Assembly: GCF_946479415.1 (NCBI RefSeq)
Contig: NZ_CAMLFY010000047.1
Coordinates: forward strand, 1-31,985
Source of the DNA: an uncultured Shinella sp.
GTDB taxonomy: Bacteria > Pseudomonadota > Alphaproteobacteria > Rhizobiales > Rhizobiaceae
DNA: 31,985 nucleotides
Reading direction: 5' to 3'
Part shown: positions 25,068 through 31,985 of the stretch, one piece after another
How positions within the stretch are numbered: position 1 is the stretch's first letter
How the letters are laid out: every line of letters starts with the position of its first letter
Program-made: the position numbers and the translations under genes
Notes under the pieces: model-generated
What the model saw: only the letters and a program-made list of their open reading frames with translations
Databases searched by the model: none
Told to the model about the DNA's origin: nothing

Positions 25068-25631
25068 ATGTTCGCCAGTCTCTCCGCCCCTGTCCGGGCC
25101 GCCAGCCTTTTGGTTCTTGCAGCCGGTATTGCAATGGTTTCGGCCCCTGCGGGCGCGCAGCAGACCACGAGCCGCATGAAAGGCATGCAGCTTTCGAACG
25201 ATCAGCCGATCCAGATCCAGAGCGACAAGCTCGAGATCCGCGATCAGGAAAACAAGGCCGAATTCTCCGGCAACGTGAAGGTGGTGCAGGGCACGACGAC
25301 GTTGCAGGCCGGCAAGATGGTCGTCTATTACGCGGCCGGGGGCAAAGGCTCCGTTGCCAGCGGCGACGCCGATATCGAGAAGATCGACGTGTCCGGCAAG
25401 GTCTACCTCAAGTCCGGCACGCAGGAAGCGACGGCCGATACCGGCACGTTCAACCTCGTCAACGAAACGCTGCTTCTGAAGGGCGACAAGGTCGTGCTGT
25501 CGGAAGGCAAGAACGTCTTCGTCGGCTGCCAGCTCGCCGTCACCATGCGCACGGGCGAGGCCAAGCTCGATGCCTGCGGCGGCCGCGTCATGATCCAGCT
25601 CGACCCGAAGTCGCGCAAAACGACCAACTGA
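25068..25631 (+). CDS. lptA: LPS transport periplasmic protein LptA
   Basis: A 187-residue periplasmic protein that forms the LPS bridge. The signal peptide covers roughly residues 1-29 (core AASLLVLAAGIAMVSAPAGA). The OstA/LptA domain shows the repeated-strand pattern: IQIQSDKLEIRDQENKAEFS, GNVKVVQGTTTLQAGKMVVY, then ATADTGTFNLVNETLLLKGD. Two cysteines near the end (GCQLAV and DACGG) may form a disulfide. The ATG at 25068 follows the lptC stop by seven bases. Confidence 0.92.
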   Translation: MFASLSAPVRAASLLVLAAGIAMVSAPAGAQQTTSRMKGMQLSNDQPIQIQSDKLEIRDQENKAEFSGNVKVVQGTTTLQAGKMVVYYAAGGKGSVASGDADIEKIDVSGKVYLKSGTQEATADTGTFNLVNETLLLKGDKVVLSEGKNVFVGCQLAVTMRTGEAKLDACGGRVMIQLDPKSRKTTN

Positions 25632-25641
25632 TAGCCATCCC

Positions 25642-26451
25642 GTGTCGTTGCCCCTCCTCTCCCGGCTGAAGCGCCGCCCGAAAAAGGCCGTGCAGGAAGC
25701 CCATCACACCGCCGATCTCTCGCGCTACGAGGGAACACTGATCGCACGCGGCCTGACCAAGACCTATCGCGACCGGCGCGTCGTCAACGGCGTGTCGCTC
25801 GTGGTGCGCCGCGGCGAGGCCGTCGGCCTGCTCGGTCCCAACGGTGCAGGCAAGACGACCTGTTTCTACATGATCACGGGTCTTGTGCCCGTCGATGAAG
25901 GCTCGATCGAGATCAACGGCAACGACGTGACGACGATGCCGATGTACCGTCGCGCCCGGCTCGGCGTCGGTTACCTGCCGCAGGAAGCCTCGATCTTTCG
26001 CGGCCTGACGGTCGAGGACAACATTCGCGCCGTGCTGGAAGTGCACGACAAGGACAAGGCGCGGCGCGAGCAGAAGCTCGACAGCCTGCTCGCCGAATTC
26101 TCGATCTCGCATCTGCGCAAATCCGCGGCCATCGCGCTTTCGGGCGGTGAGCGCCGCCGTCTCGAAATCGCCCGTGCGCTGGCGACCGACCCGACCTTCA
26201 TGCTGCTCGATGAGCCCTTTGCCGGCGTCGATCCGATCTCGGTCGCCGACATCCAGGCGCTGGTGCGCCATCTCACCTCGCGCGGCATCGGCGTGCTGAT
26301 TACCGACCACAATGTGCGCGAAACGCTCGGCCTGATCGACCGCGCCTATATCATCCATGCCGGCGAAGTGCTGACGCATGGCAGGGCGAACGACATCGTC
26401 AGCAATGCCGATGTGCGCCGCCTCTATCTCGGCGATAATTTCAGTCTCTGA
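25642..26451 (+). CDS. lptB: LPS export ABC transporter ATPase LptB
   Basis: The 269-residue ATPase that powers LPS extraction from the inner membrane with LptFG, whose genes are not in the window. Walker A is GPNGAGKT (65-72), the signature LSGGERRRLEIARAL (about 166), Walker B FMLLDEPF and the switch H in TDHNVRET. The first 30 residues are a basic extension not present in the 241-residue E. coli protein. The start is GTG at 25642, ten bases after lptA. Confidence 0.96.
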   Translation: MSLPLLSRLKRRPKKAVQEAHHTADLSRYEGTLIARGLTKTYRDRRVVNGVSLVVRRGEAVGLLGPNGAGKTTCFYMITGLVPVDEGSIEINGNDVTTMPMYRRARLGVGYLPQEASIFRGLTVEDNIRAVLEVHDKDKARREQKLDSLLAEFSISHLRKSAAIALSGGERRRLEIARALATDPTFMLLDEPFAGVDPISVADIQALVRHLTSRGIGVLITDHNVRETLGLIDRAYIIHAGEVLTHGRANDIVSNADVRRLYLGDNFSL

Positions 26452-26491
26452 GGCCCAGCGCCGCCATCTTCACCAAGTTGGCGGCTGGCGC

Positions 26492-26520
26492 TTGACCAAA
26501 CTCTTCAAAAAAGCAATTTT
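26492..26520 (+). promoter_or_regulatory. Candidate promoter of rpoN
   Basis: TTGACC (26492-26497), within the alphaproteobacterial-style CTTGAC, lies 17 bases before AATTTT (26515-26520). It sits in the 139-base lptB-rpoN gap after an imperfect GC-rich inverted repeat (26458-26492). The -10 is poor, so rpoN may also be read from the lpt promoter. Confidence 0.33.
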
Positions 26521-26590
26521 TGGGCCAGTTGGATTTCAGCCGCCGGCCGTGATGGTTTTGGGCGGACTTTTCCAGGAGTAGAGCGTCCGC

Positions 26591-28150
26591 ATGGCCCTCG
26601 CCGCAAGCCTTTTCCTGCGCCAAAGCCAGTCGCTGGTGATGACACCGCAGCTGATGCAGTCGATTCAGCTGCTGCAAATGACGCATGTCGAGCTCACCCA
26701 GTTCATCGAGCAGGAAGTCGAGAAAAACCCGCTGCTCGAGATCGCCCCGAACGAGAACGGCGTGCGCGAGCGCGGCGCCGACGATTATTCCGGCGGCAGC
26801 GACGAGCATGTCCATGCCGAAAACCTGGGCAGCGACGAAGGCTTCCAGCCTGATCTTTACGACAGCGCCACGTCGGGCAGCGCCGACAGCGCGCCGGAGG
26901 CCTTTGACGGCGGCCTCGACAATGTCTTCCCCGACGATGCCGGCCCGCGCGGTGCGGATGCACCGGAATTGCTCGGCCAGTGGAAGTCGATGCCCGGCGG
27001 TGGCGAGGATGGCGAGGGCTACGACCTCGACGACTTCGTGGCGAGTCGCAAGACGCTCGCCGACGTGCTGAACGAACAGATCCCCTTCGTGCTACCCGAC
27101 CCCATCGACCGGCTGATCGCCCAGCATCTCGTCGATCAGCTCGACGAGGCCGGCTATCTCCAGGGCAGCACGGCGGAGACGGCGCTGAGACTGGGCAAGC
27201 CCGTCGTCGAAATCGAGCGCGTGCTGGCCCGCCTGCAGGAACTCGACCCGCCGGGCGTGTTTGCCCGCTCGCTCAGCGAATGTCTCGCCATCCAGCTGAA
27301 GGCGCGTGACCGGCTGGACCCGGCCATGGCCATGCTCGTCGACAATCTCGAACTGCTAGCCCGGCGCGATTTTGCAACGTTGAAGAAGCTCTGCGGTGTC
27401 GGCGAGGAGGATCTGCTCGACATGCTCGCGGAGATCCGCAAGCTCGACCCCAAGCCGGGCACGCGCTACGAGACGAGCGCATCGGAAGCCGTGGTGCCCG
27501 ATATCATCGTACGTGCAGCCCCCGACGGCTCCTGGCATATCGAGCTCAACGCCGATACGCTGCCGCGCGTTCTGGTCAATCGCGACTACCATGCCAGCGT
27601 CTCGCGCCACACGGACCGCAACAGCGAGGACTATGCCTTCCTCAACGAGTGCCTGCAGACGGCCAACTGGCTGACGCGCAGCCTCGACCAGCGCGCCCGC
27701 ACCATCATGAAGGTGGCGACGGAGATCGTGCGCCAGCAGGATGCCTTCCTGATGCACGGCGTCGACCATCTGCGCCCGCTGAACCTCAAAACCGTCGCCG
27801 AGGCGATCAAGATGCATGAATCGACGGTGAGCCGCGTCACCGCGAACAAATACATGCTGACACCGCGCGGGCTTTTCGAGCTCAAATACTTTTTCACCGT
27901 CTCGATCGGCTCGGCGGAGGGCGGCGATTCTCATTCAGCCGAGAGCGTGCGTCACCGCATTCGCGCCATGATCACGCAAGAATTACCGGACGCCGTGCTT
28001 TCTGACGACGATATCGTCGACATCCTTCGCAAGGGCGGCGTGGAGCTTGCCCGCCGCACGGTGGCAAAATACCGCGAGGCGATGAATATCCCCTCCTCCG
28101 TGCAGCGCCGGCGCGAAAAACGGGCGCTTGCCAAAGCGGCCTCTTCCTGA
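26591..28150 (+). CDS. rpoN: RNA polymerase sigma-54 factor RpoN
   Basis: The 519-residue alternative sigma factor for nitrogen assimilation, C4-dicarboxylate uptake and, in rhizobia, nitrogen fixation genes; it needs AAA+ activators. Region I is the Gln/Leu-rich N-terminus (LRQSQSLVMTPQLMQSIQLLQM). An acidic region II follows (about 55-145), then the core-binding region, and the RpoN box ARRTVAKYRE (about 488-497) that reads the -24 element. The ATG is preceded by CAGGAG. The order lptB-rpoN-hpf-ptsN is as in E. coli. Confidence 0.97.
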   Translation: MALAASLFLRQSQSLVMTPQLMQSIQLLQMTHVELTQFIEQEVEKNPLLEIAPNENGVRERGADDYSGGSDEHVHAENLGSDEGFQPDLYDSATSGSADSAPEAFDGGLDNVFPDDAGPRGADAPELLGQWKSMPGGGEDGEGYDLDDFVASRKTLADVLNEQIPFVLPDPIDRLIAQHLVDQLDEAGYLQGSTAETALRLGKPVVEIERVLARLQELDPPGVFARSLSECLAIQLKARDRLDPAMAMLVDNLELLARRDFATLKKLCGVGEEDLLDMLAEIRKLDPKPGTRYETSASEAVVPDIIVRAAPDGSWHIELNADTLPRVLVNRDYHASVSRHTDRNSEDYAFLNECLQTANWLTRSLDQRARTIMKVATEIVRQQDAFLMHGVDHLRPLNLKTVAEAIKMHESTVSRVTANKYMLTPRGLFELKYFFTVSIGSAEGGDSHSAESVRHRIRAMITQELPDAVLSDDDIVDILRKGGVELARRTVAKYREAMNIPSSVQRRREKRALAKAASS

Positions 28151-28178
28151 CGAAAACGCTGGAAAACCGGCGCTTCCG

Positions 28179-28194
28179 GTTAACGGAAGTTAAC
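28179..28194. promoter_or_regulatory. Paired GTTAAC palindromes upstream of hpf
   Basis: Two GTTAAC palindromes (28179-28184 and 28189-28194) are separated by GGAA, so the pair repeats every ten bases, one helical turn. Overlapping them, CTTCCG and CGGAAG form a six-base inverted repeat. The site lies just upstream of the candidate hpf promoter. It resembles but does not match the CtrA site (TTAA, seven bases, TTAA), because the spacing here is six. Confidence 0.3.
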
Positions 28195-28212
28195 AATGCC
28201 TGAATCCGCTAA

Positions 28213-28241
28213 TTGACTTCGCAACCGGGAAGGGCTAATGC
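28213..28241 (+). promoter_or_regulatory. Weak candidate promoter of hpf
   Basis: TTGACT (28213-28218) lies 17 bases before TAATGC (28236-28241) in the 250-base gap between rpoN and hpf. The -35 is good and the -10 weak. The leader would be about 150 bases long. Confidence 0.3.
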
Positions 28242-28400
28242 GCGCCCCAATTCCGAAGGGAAGAAATGCCGGACTTCCAAACATATCCCCGGTTTTCTCT
28301 AGCGTGCGGTGCAACAAACAGCGCATGCGTGAAACGCTTGGAACACAGATGAGGTTGGAATAGACTGGTGCGCGCAAATCATGAAAGAGAGGTAACCTCC

Positions 28401-28976
28401 ATGAGTGTGCGTGTGTCCGGTAAACATATGGAAATCGGCGATAGCTTCCGCCAGCGCATTGAAGAGCAGGTAGAAGAGGCCGTAACCAAATATTTTGACG
28501 GAGGATATTCGAGCCAGGTCACCGTGGAAAAAGCGGGATCGCGGTACAGTGCCGACTGCAAGGTCCATCTCGATACGGGGATGGCGTTGCAAGCCAATGG
28601 CGAAGCAAATGATCCCCTCGTGGCCTTCCAATCGGCCTCGGAACGGATCGAGAAACGCCTGCGTCGGTACAAACGCAAACTCAAGGCCCACCATAACGGC
28701 AACGGTCACGACGCCTTTGCAGAAGTGGCCTACACGGTGATGGATTCAGTCCCCGACGAAGACGATGAGCTTCCCGAGGACTATGCACCGACCATCGTTG
28801 CGGAAAGCACGAAGAAACTGAGGACGATGTCCGTCGCAGGCGCTGTCATGGCGCTCGACATGACGGATGAGCCGGTTCTTCTCTTCCGCAGTGCAGGGTC
28901 GGAGCAGCTCAATATCGTCTACCGACGCAACGACGGCAATATTGGCTGGATCGATTCAGCCAGTATCAAAAGCTGA
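28401..28976 (+). CDS. hpf: Ribosome hibernation promoting factor, long form
   Basis: A 191-residue HPF of the long type, which binds the 30S decoding region and, through its C-terminal domain, dimerises ribosomes to 100S in slow growth. The N-terminal RaiA/HPF domain (1 to about 105) begins VRVSGKHMEIGDSFRQRIEE. A linker follows, then the C-terminal dimerisation domain (about 130-191, VAGAVMALDMTDEPVLLFRS). The ATG at 28401 is preceded by GAGAGGT. It is separated from ptsN by a perfect 12-bp hairpin. Confidence 0.95.
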   Translation: MSVRVSGKHMEIGDSFRQRIEEQVEEAVTKYFDGGYSSQVTVEKAGSRYSADCKVHLDTGMALQANGEANDPLVAFQSASERIEKRLRRYKRKLKAHHNGNGHDAFAEVAYTVMDSVPDEDDELPEDYAPTIVAESTKKLRTMSVAGAVMALDMTDEPVLLFRSAGSEQLNIVYRRNDGNIGWIDSASIKS

Positions 28977-28983
28977 GTGATGG

Positions 28984-29013
28984 AAGCGTGGTGCCGGGAC
29001 GGGCACCACGCTT
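28984..29013 (+). terminator. Perfect 12-bp hairpin between hpf and ptsN
   Basis: AAGCGTGGTGCC (28984-28995) pairs with GGCACCACGCTT (29002-29013) around a six-base loop, starting seven bases after the hpf stop. Only CTTC follows, without a T run, so it is more likely an mRNA-stability or processing element or a partial terminator than a full stop. It ends 35 bases before the ptsN ATG. Confidence 0.6.
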
Positions 29014-29048
29014 CTTCAAACCTTCACCCAGCGCACGAGGACAAAAGC

Positions 29049-29513
29049 ATGGCATTGGCAGGTCTACTGCAGCAGAGTGCGATTATTCCGGCGATGAAGG
29101 CCAATTCCAAGAAGCAGCTGCTTCAGGAACTGGCGGTAAAAGCGGCAAAGATCACCGGGATTCCGGAACGCGAGATCTTCGACGTCATTCTTCAGCGCGA
29201 GCGGCTCGGTTCGACCGGGGTGGGCAATGGCATCGCCATCCCGCACGGCAAGCTGAAGGAGCTTTCGCAGATCACCGGCCTCTTCGCGAGGCTTGAAACT
29301 CCCGTGGACTTCGAAGCCCTGGACGACCAGCCGGTCGACCTCGTCTTCCTGCTGCTGGCGCCGGAAGGCGCCGGCGCAGATCATCTGAAGGCCCTGTCGC
29401 GCATCGCCCGCGTGCTGCGCGATCCGGCCATGGTCGCAAAGCTGCGCGCTTCCGACAGCGAAAGCGCGATCTATGCCTGCCTCAGCGAAGAACACGCGTC
29501 GAACGCGGCCTGA
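29049..29513 (+). CDS. ptsN: PTS IIA-like nitrogen regulatory protein PtsN (EIIA-Ntr)
   Basis: A 154-residue EIIA of the fructose/mannitol type that ends the nitrogen PTS phosphorelay (PtsP, NPr, EIIA-Ntr) and regulates potassium and nitrogen or carbon processes by protein contacts. The phosphorylated histidine is His66 in GNGIAIPHGKLK, followed by the conserved PVDLVFLLLAPEG. The ATG at 29049 has GAGGA upstream; an upstream ATG at 28977 would translate the hairpin and is unlikely. Last gene of the cluster; the downstream rapZ and npr of enterobacteria are absent. Confidence 0.95.
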   Translation: MALAGLLQQSAIIPAMKANSKKQLLQELAVKAAKITGIPEREIFDVILQRERLGSTGVGNGIAIPHGKLKELSQITGLFARLETPVDFEALDDQPVDLVFLLLAPEGAGADHLKALSRIARVLRDPAMVAKLRASDSESAIYACLSEEHASNAA

Positions 29514-29520
29514 GGCTTTC

Positions 29521-29622
29521 CTAGAGCATTTCCACGTTTCTTCGAATCGTGAAAATGCTCTATCTCTTTGTTTTTACGCAATTCCGAATGCAAAACCGCT
29601 ACGCACTTTTGCTGGAATTGCT
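29521..29622. repeat. Copy A (most complete) of a dispersed intergenic repeat
   Basis: The element has two inverted-repeat arms. AGAGCATTTCCACG (29523-29536) pairs imperfectly with CGTGAAAATGCTCT (29548-29561). ACGCAATTCC (29576-29585) faces GGAATTGCT (29614-29622). Parts of the second arm recur at 5549-5603 in inverted orientation and, degenerate, at 604-647. Its character fits the short mosaic palindromic elements known between rhizobial genes. It lies between convergent ptsN and grpE. Confidence 0.7.
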
Positions 29623-29632
29623 CTCTTCGCAT

Positions 29633-29669
29633 AAAAAAACCGGCGGTTTTGCGACCGCCGGTTTTCTTT
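29633..29669. terminator. Bidirectional Rho-independent terminator between ptsN and grpE
   Basis: AAAACCGGCGGT (29636-29647) pairs perfectly with ACCGCCGGTTTT (29654-29665) around a six-base loop. A T-rich tail (TTTTCTTTG) follows on the plus strand and a seven-A run precedes, giving seven T on the minus strand. It can end both ptsN and grpE transcripts. Confidence 0.92.
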
Positions 29670-29687
29670 GTCCGTAAAAGCCTTCGA

Positions 29688-30302
29688 TCAGGCCTGCGTG
29701 GCGTTCGCTTCGCCGGCCGGCGCCTTCGGGCCGCCCTTGGCGACGCCCACCATGGCCGGGCGCAGCACGCGCTCGCCGATGACATAGCCTTCCTGCACGA
29801 CCTGGACGACCGTGTTGTTGGGAACCTCGGGGTTCGGCACTTCGAACATCGCCTGGTGGAAGTTCGGATCGAATTTTTCGCCGACCGGTTCGAGCTTGCG
29901 CACGCCGTGGCGCTCGAGGGCGGCGAGCATCGAGCGCTCGGTCATCTCCACGCCTTCGGCCAGCGTCTTGACGCTGTCGTCGGTTGCCAGCGCATCGGCC
30001 GGGATCGCATCCAGCGCGCGGCGCAGGTTGTCCGAGACGGCCAGCATGTCGCGGGCGAAACCGGCGACGGAATAGGACTTTGCGTCCTTCACGTCGCGCT
30101 CGGTGCGGCGGCGCAGGTTGTCCATCTCGGCGGCAAGCCGCAGATACCTGTCGCGCAAGTCCGAATTTTCCGTGCGCAACACGTCGAGCGGATCCGGCTC
30201 GGACGGGGTGTCGGCCTCGACGGCGGCGTCTGCCGCTGCATCCGCAGCCAGGCTGATATCCACCACGTCGTCAGGTCCGTGTTTCTTGCTCTCGTCGGTC
30301 AT
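29688..30302 (-). CDS. grpE: Nucleotide exchange factor GrpE
   Basis: A 204-residue co-chaperone that releases ADP from DnaK. An acidic, Ala-rich N-terminus (1 to about 40) precedes the long dimerisation helix ([29 protein letters not shown]). The four-helix bundle and beta-wing follow, with [18 protein letters not shown] and the signature [14 protein letters not shown]. It is downstream of hrcA on the same strand with an 82-base gap that contains a heat-shock-type promoter, so it can be expressed with or without hrcA. Confidence 0.96.
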   Translation of the reverse strand: MTDESKKHGPDDVVDISLAADAAADAAVEADTPSEPDPLDVLRTENSDLRDRYLRLAAEMDNLRRRTERDVKDAKSYSVAGFARDMLAVSDNLRRALDAIPADALATDDSVKTLAEGVEMTERSMLAALERHGVRKLEPVGEKFDPNFHQAMFEVPNPEVPNNTVVQVVQEGYVIGERVLRPAMVGVAKGGPKAPAGEANATQA

Positions 30303-30341
30303 GACGGTCTCCGAATTGCATGTATCCTGGGTTTGCGCCCG

Positions 30342-30372
30342 ATATCGAGCTTTGAGCCCGAAAAATCAAGGG
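30342..30372 (-). promoter_or_regulatory. Candidate RpoH (sigma-32) heat-shock promoter of grpE
   Basis: On the minus strand CCCTTGAT (30365-30372) lies 17 bases before CGATAT (30342-30347). CCCTTGA is the classic sigma-32 -35 core, and the -10 resembles alphaproteobacterial RpoH sites. It is positioned about 40 bases before the grpE ATG. Confidence 0.5.
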
Positions 30373-30384
30373 TTGATGGCCACT

Positions 30385-31464
30385 TCAGCGCGAAAGCCGC
30401 GACATCAGCTGCGCGGTATAGTCCACCATCGGCACGATCCGCGAATAATTGAGCCGGGTCGGGCCGATGACGCCGACGGCGCCGACGATCTTCTCGTCGC
30501 TGTCGCGATAGGGCGCGACGATGAGCGAGGAGCCGGACAGCGAGAACAGCTTGTTCTCCGACCCGATGAAGATGCGCACGCCCGGCCCGGTTTCCGCGAG
30601 ATTCAAGAGTTCGATCAGCCCGTCCTTGCGTTCGAGATCGTCGAACAGCATGCGCAGGCGGTCGATGTCGTCGGCGCCGGCAAGGCCCTCGAGCAGGTTC
30701 GCCCGGCCGCGCACGATGAGCCGCGTCGGCTTGCCCGCCTCGAAACCGCCGGACCAGACGGCAAGCCCGCGCTCGACGAGATCCTGCGACAGCTTGTCCA
30801 GCTCGCCGCTGATTTCGCCGCGCAGCCGCTCCAGCTGCGAGCGCGCCTCGACCAGCGTGTTGCCGGCGAGATGCGCGTTGAGGAAATTGGCGGCCTCGGT
30901 GAGTTGCGAGCCCGTGACGCCGGCCGGCAGCTCGATGATGCGGTTTTCCACCTGGTCGTGATCGCCGACCAGCACGACCAGCGCCTTGGTCGGCTCCAGC
31001 CGGATGAACTCGACATGCTTGAGCACGGCGTCGTTCTTGGTGGTGATGACGAGGCCAGCGCCGCGCGACATGCCCGACAGCGCCTGGCTCGCTTCGTTCA
31101 TCATCGTCTCGACGGCCGTGTGCTTCTGGCCATGAGGACGCACATGGCGCTCGATCGAGGCGCGGTCCTCCGGCGAGATGTTGCCGATCTGCATGAAGGC
31201 ATCGACGAAGAAGCGCAGGCCAAGCTGCGTCGGCAGACGGCCGGCGCTGATATGCGGCGAATAGATGAGGCCGAGTTCCTCCAGATCGCTCATCACATTG
31301 CGCACGGAGGCGGGGGAGAGCGACATGGGCAGAATGCGCGACAGGTTGCGCGAGCCGAGCGGCTCGCCGCTCTCCAGATAGCTCTCCACGATACGGCGGA
31401 AGATTTCGCCCGACCGCTCATCGAGCGACGAATGAATATCAGGACCCGGAGACCTCAAAACCAT
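30385..31464 (-). CDS. hrcA: Heat-inducible transcriptional repressor HrcA
   Basis: A 359-residue HrcA, which binds CIRCE operators at chaperone operons and is itself kept active by GroEL. An N-terminal winged helix carries SPASVRNVMSDLEELGLI and SPHISAGRLPT, and the large GAF-like and dimerisation parts follow, ending NYSRIVPMVDYTAQLMSRL. No CIRCE inverted repeat is present in the region upstream of it, so it is probably not autoregulated here; its likely target, groESL, is outside the window. It is divergent from rph, as is usual in alphaproteobacteria. Confidence 0.96.
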   Translation of the reverse strand: MVLRSPGPDIHSSLDERSGEIFRRIVESYLESGEPLGSRNLSRILPMSLSPASVRNVMSDLEELGLIYSPHISAGRLPTQLGLRFFVDAFMQIGNISPEDRASIERHVRPHGQKHTAVETMMNEASQALSGMSRGAGLVITTKNDAVLKHVEFIRLEPTKALVVLVGDHDQVENRIIELPAGVTGSQLTEAANFLNAHLAGNTLVEARSQLERLRGEISGELDKLSQDLVERGLAVWSGGFEAGKPTRLIVRGRANLLEGLAGADDIDRLRMLFDDLERKDGLIELLNLAETGPGVRIFIGSENKLFSLSGSSLIVAPYRDSDEKIVGAVGVIGPTRLNYSRIVPMVDYTAQLMSRLSR

Positions 31465-31494
31465 CTTTCATCAGCAACCTTGTTATTCCCTCAG

Positions 31495-31522
31495 AATATA
31501 GTGATTTCGACCGCCAGCGCAA
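31495..31522 (-). promoter_or_regulatory. Predicted vegetative promoter of hrcA
   Basis: On the minus strand TTGCGC (31517-31522) lies 16 bases before TATATT (31495-31500), the latter within CTATAT, the alphaproteobacterial -10 form. Transcription would start near 31488, about 24 bases before the ATG. Confidence 0.5.
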
Positions 31523-31639
31523 AACGGATTTTCGCGGCGCACCATGCCGAGAAATCGGCGCTAGCGCGGCCGCGCCATTCCCTCCTCCGGCGAACTGGTC
31601 TAAAGCACCTTGCACGATATCATGAGACAGGAGTTCGTC

Positions 31640-31985
31640 ATGCGGCCGTCCGGCAGAAAAACCGATCAGATGCGCAAGGTTTCCTTCGAGCGCAACGTTT
31701 CCAAACATGCCGAGGGGTCCTGTCTCGTCAAGTTCGGCGATACGCATGTGCTGGTCACGGCAAGCCTTGAGGACAAGACGCCGCCGTGGCTGCGCAACAG
31801 CGGCAAGGGCTGGGTGACCGCCGAATACGGCATGCTGCCGCGCGCCACCGGCGACCGCATGAAGCGCGAAGCCGCCAGCGGCAAGCAGGGCGGCCGCACG
31901 CAGGAAATCCAGCGCCTGATCGGCCGCTCGCTGCGCGCCATCGTCGATCTCGAAGCGCTCGGCGAACGCCAGATCACGATCGACT
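31640..31985 (+). CDS. rph: Ribonuclease PH, 5' part (runs off the window)
   Basis: RNase PH is the phosphorolytic 3' exoribonuclease that trims tRNA precursors. The visible 115 codons carry the family N-terminus: [20 protein letters not shown], then [20 protein letters not shown] and [22 protein letters not shown]. The region up to [20 protein letters not shown] contains the arginines that bind phosphate and RNA. The ATG at 31640 follows GACAGGAG. The gene continues past the window edge. Confidence 0.96.
   Translation, partial: MRPSGRKTDQMRKVSFERNVSKHAEGSCLVKFGDTHVLVTASLEDKTPPWLRNSGKGWVTAEYGMLPRATGDRMKREAASGKQGGRTQEIQRLIGRSLRAIVDLEALGERQITID

Noticed and set aside
28180..28377. A 65-codon minus-strand ORF in the rpoN-hpf gap
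   Set aside because: No ribosome binding site or recognisable domain; the gap shows promoter-like and palindromic DNA instead.
31465..31639. Search for a CIRCE operator between hrcA and rph
   Set aside because: No TTAGCACTC with a matching GAGTGCTAA is present; only an imperfect GC-rich palindrome near 31550-31575 was seen.
1..31985. Search for mobile elements, CRISPR, tRNA, rRNA or a foreign gene island
   Set aside because: No transposase, integrase, direct-repeat array, tRNA cloverleaf or composition break was seen; the genes are core housekeeping functions in an order familiar from rhizobia.

Overview
This window is ordinary, gene-dense chromosome from an alphaproteobacterium, almost certainly a member of the Rhizobiaceae (Sinorhizobium/Ensifer, Shinella, Rhizobium or Agrobacterium type). 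The grounds are high GC content, a Fur-family regulator of the rhizobial Mur type, a malic enzyme with a phosphotransacetylase-like tail beside mutS and the ornithine-lipid gene olsB, the glnD-murJ pair known from Sinorhizobium meliloti, and short palindromic intergenic repeats of the rhizobial kind. The genus is not resolved. I see no insertion sequence, prophage, integrase, CRISPR array, tRNA or rRNA. No gene-free stretch exceeds about 300 bases.

Layout. Bases 1-5502 are a minus-strand block: trpS, a universal stress protein, an Nfu-type Fe-S scaffold, tsaB, a RimI-like acetyltransferase, mur, plsC and the 5' part of miaB. A secreted M15-type peptidase (plus strand, 5787-6257) then faces the minus-strand set mutS, glnD, murJ. 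The malic enzyme tme is divergent from mutS and convergent with olsB, which is followed upstream by a membrane hybrid histidine kinase and a coupled trio (rRNA methyltransferase-like, SpoU methyltransferase, lspA). Next come a lone CoxG-like gene (plus) and sppA-ihfB-lapA (minus). From 24392 the conserved plus-strand cluster lptC-lptA-lptB-rpoN-hpf-ptsN is preserved in the order known from E. coli. The window closes with hrcA-grpE (minus) and the start of rph (plus).

Themes. Nitrogen and PTS control is represented by glnD, rpoN, ptsN and hpf; envelope construction by murJ, lptABC, lspA, olsB, plsC, lapA and sppA; translation and RNA modification by trpS, tsaB, miaB, rimI and the two methyltransferases; stress by hrcA-grpE, hpf and the universal stress protein; metal homeostasis by mur and nfu.

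The protein content is conventional, so the most interesting signals are in the non-coding DNA. They are a ten-codon mini-ORF with a strong ribosome binding site and two hairpins upstream of trpS; an Irr-box-like palindrome over the predicted start of the nfu transcript; three copies of a dispersed repeat, one of which supplies the plsC stop codon; a 12-bp perfect hairpin between hpf and ptsN; and a 51-codon open frame directly after and in frame with lapA. All were found by eye and none has been checked by search or experiment.
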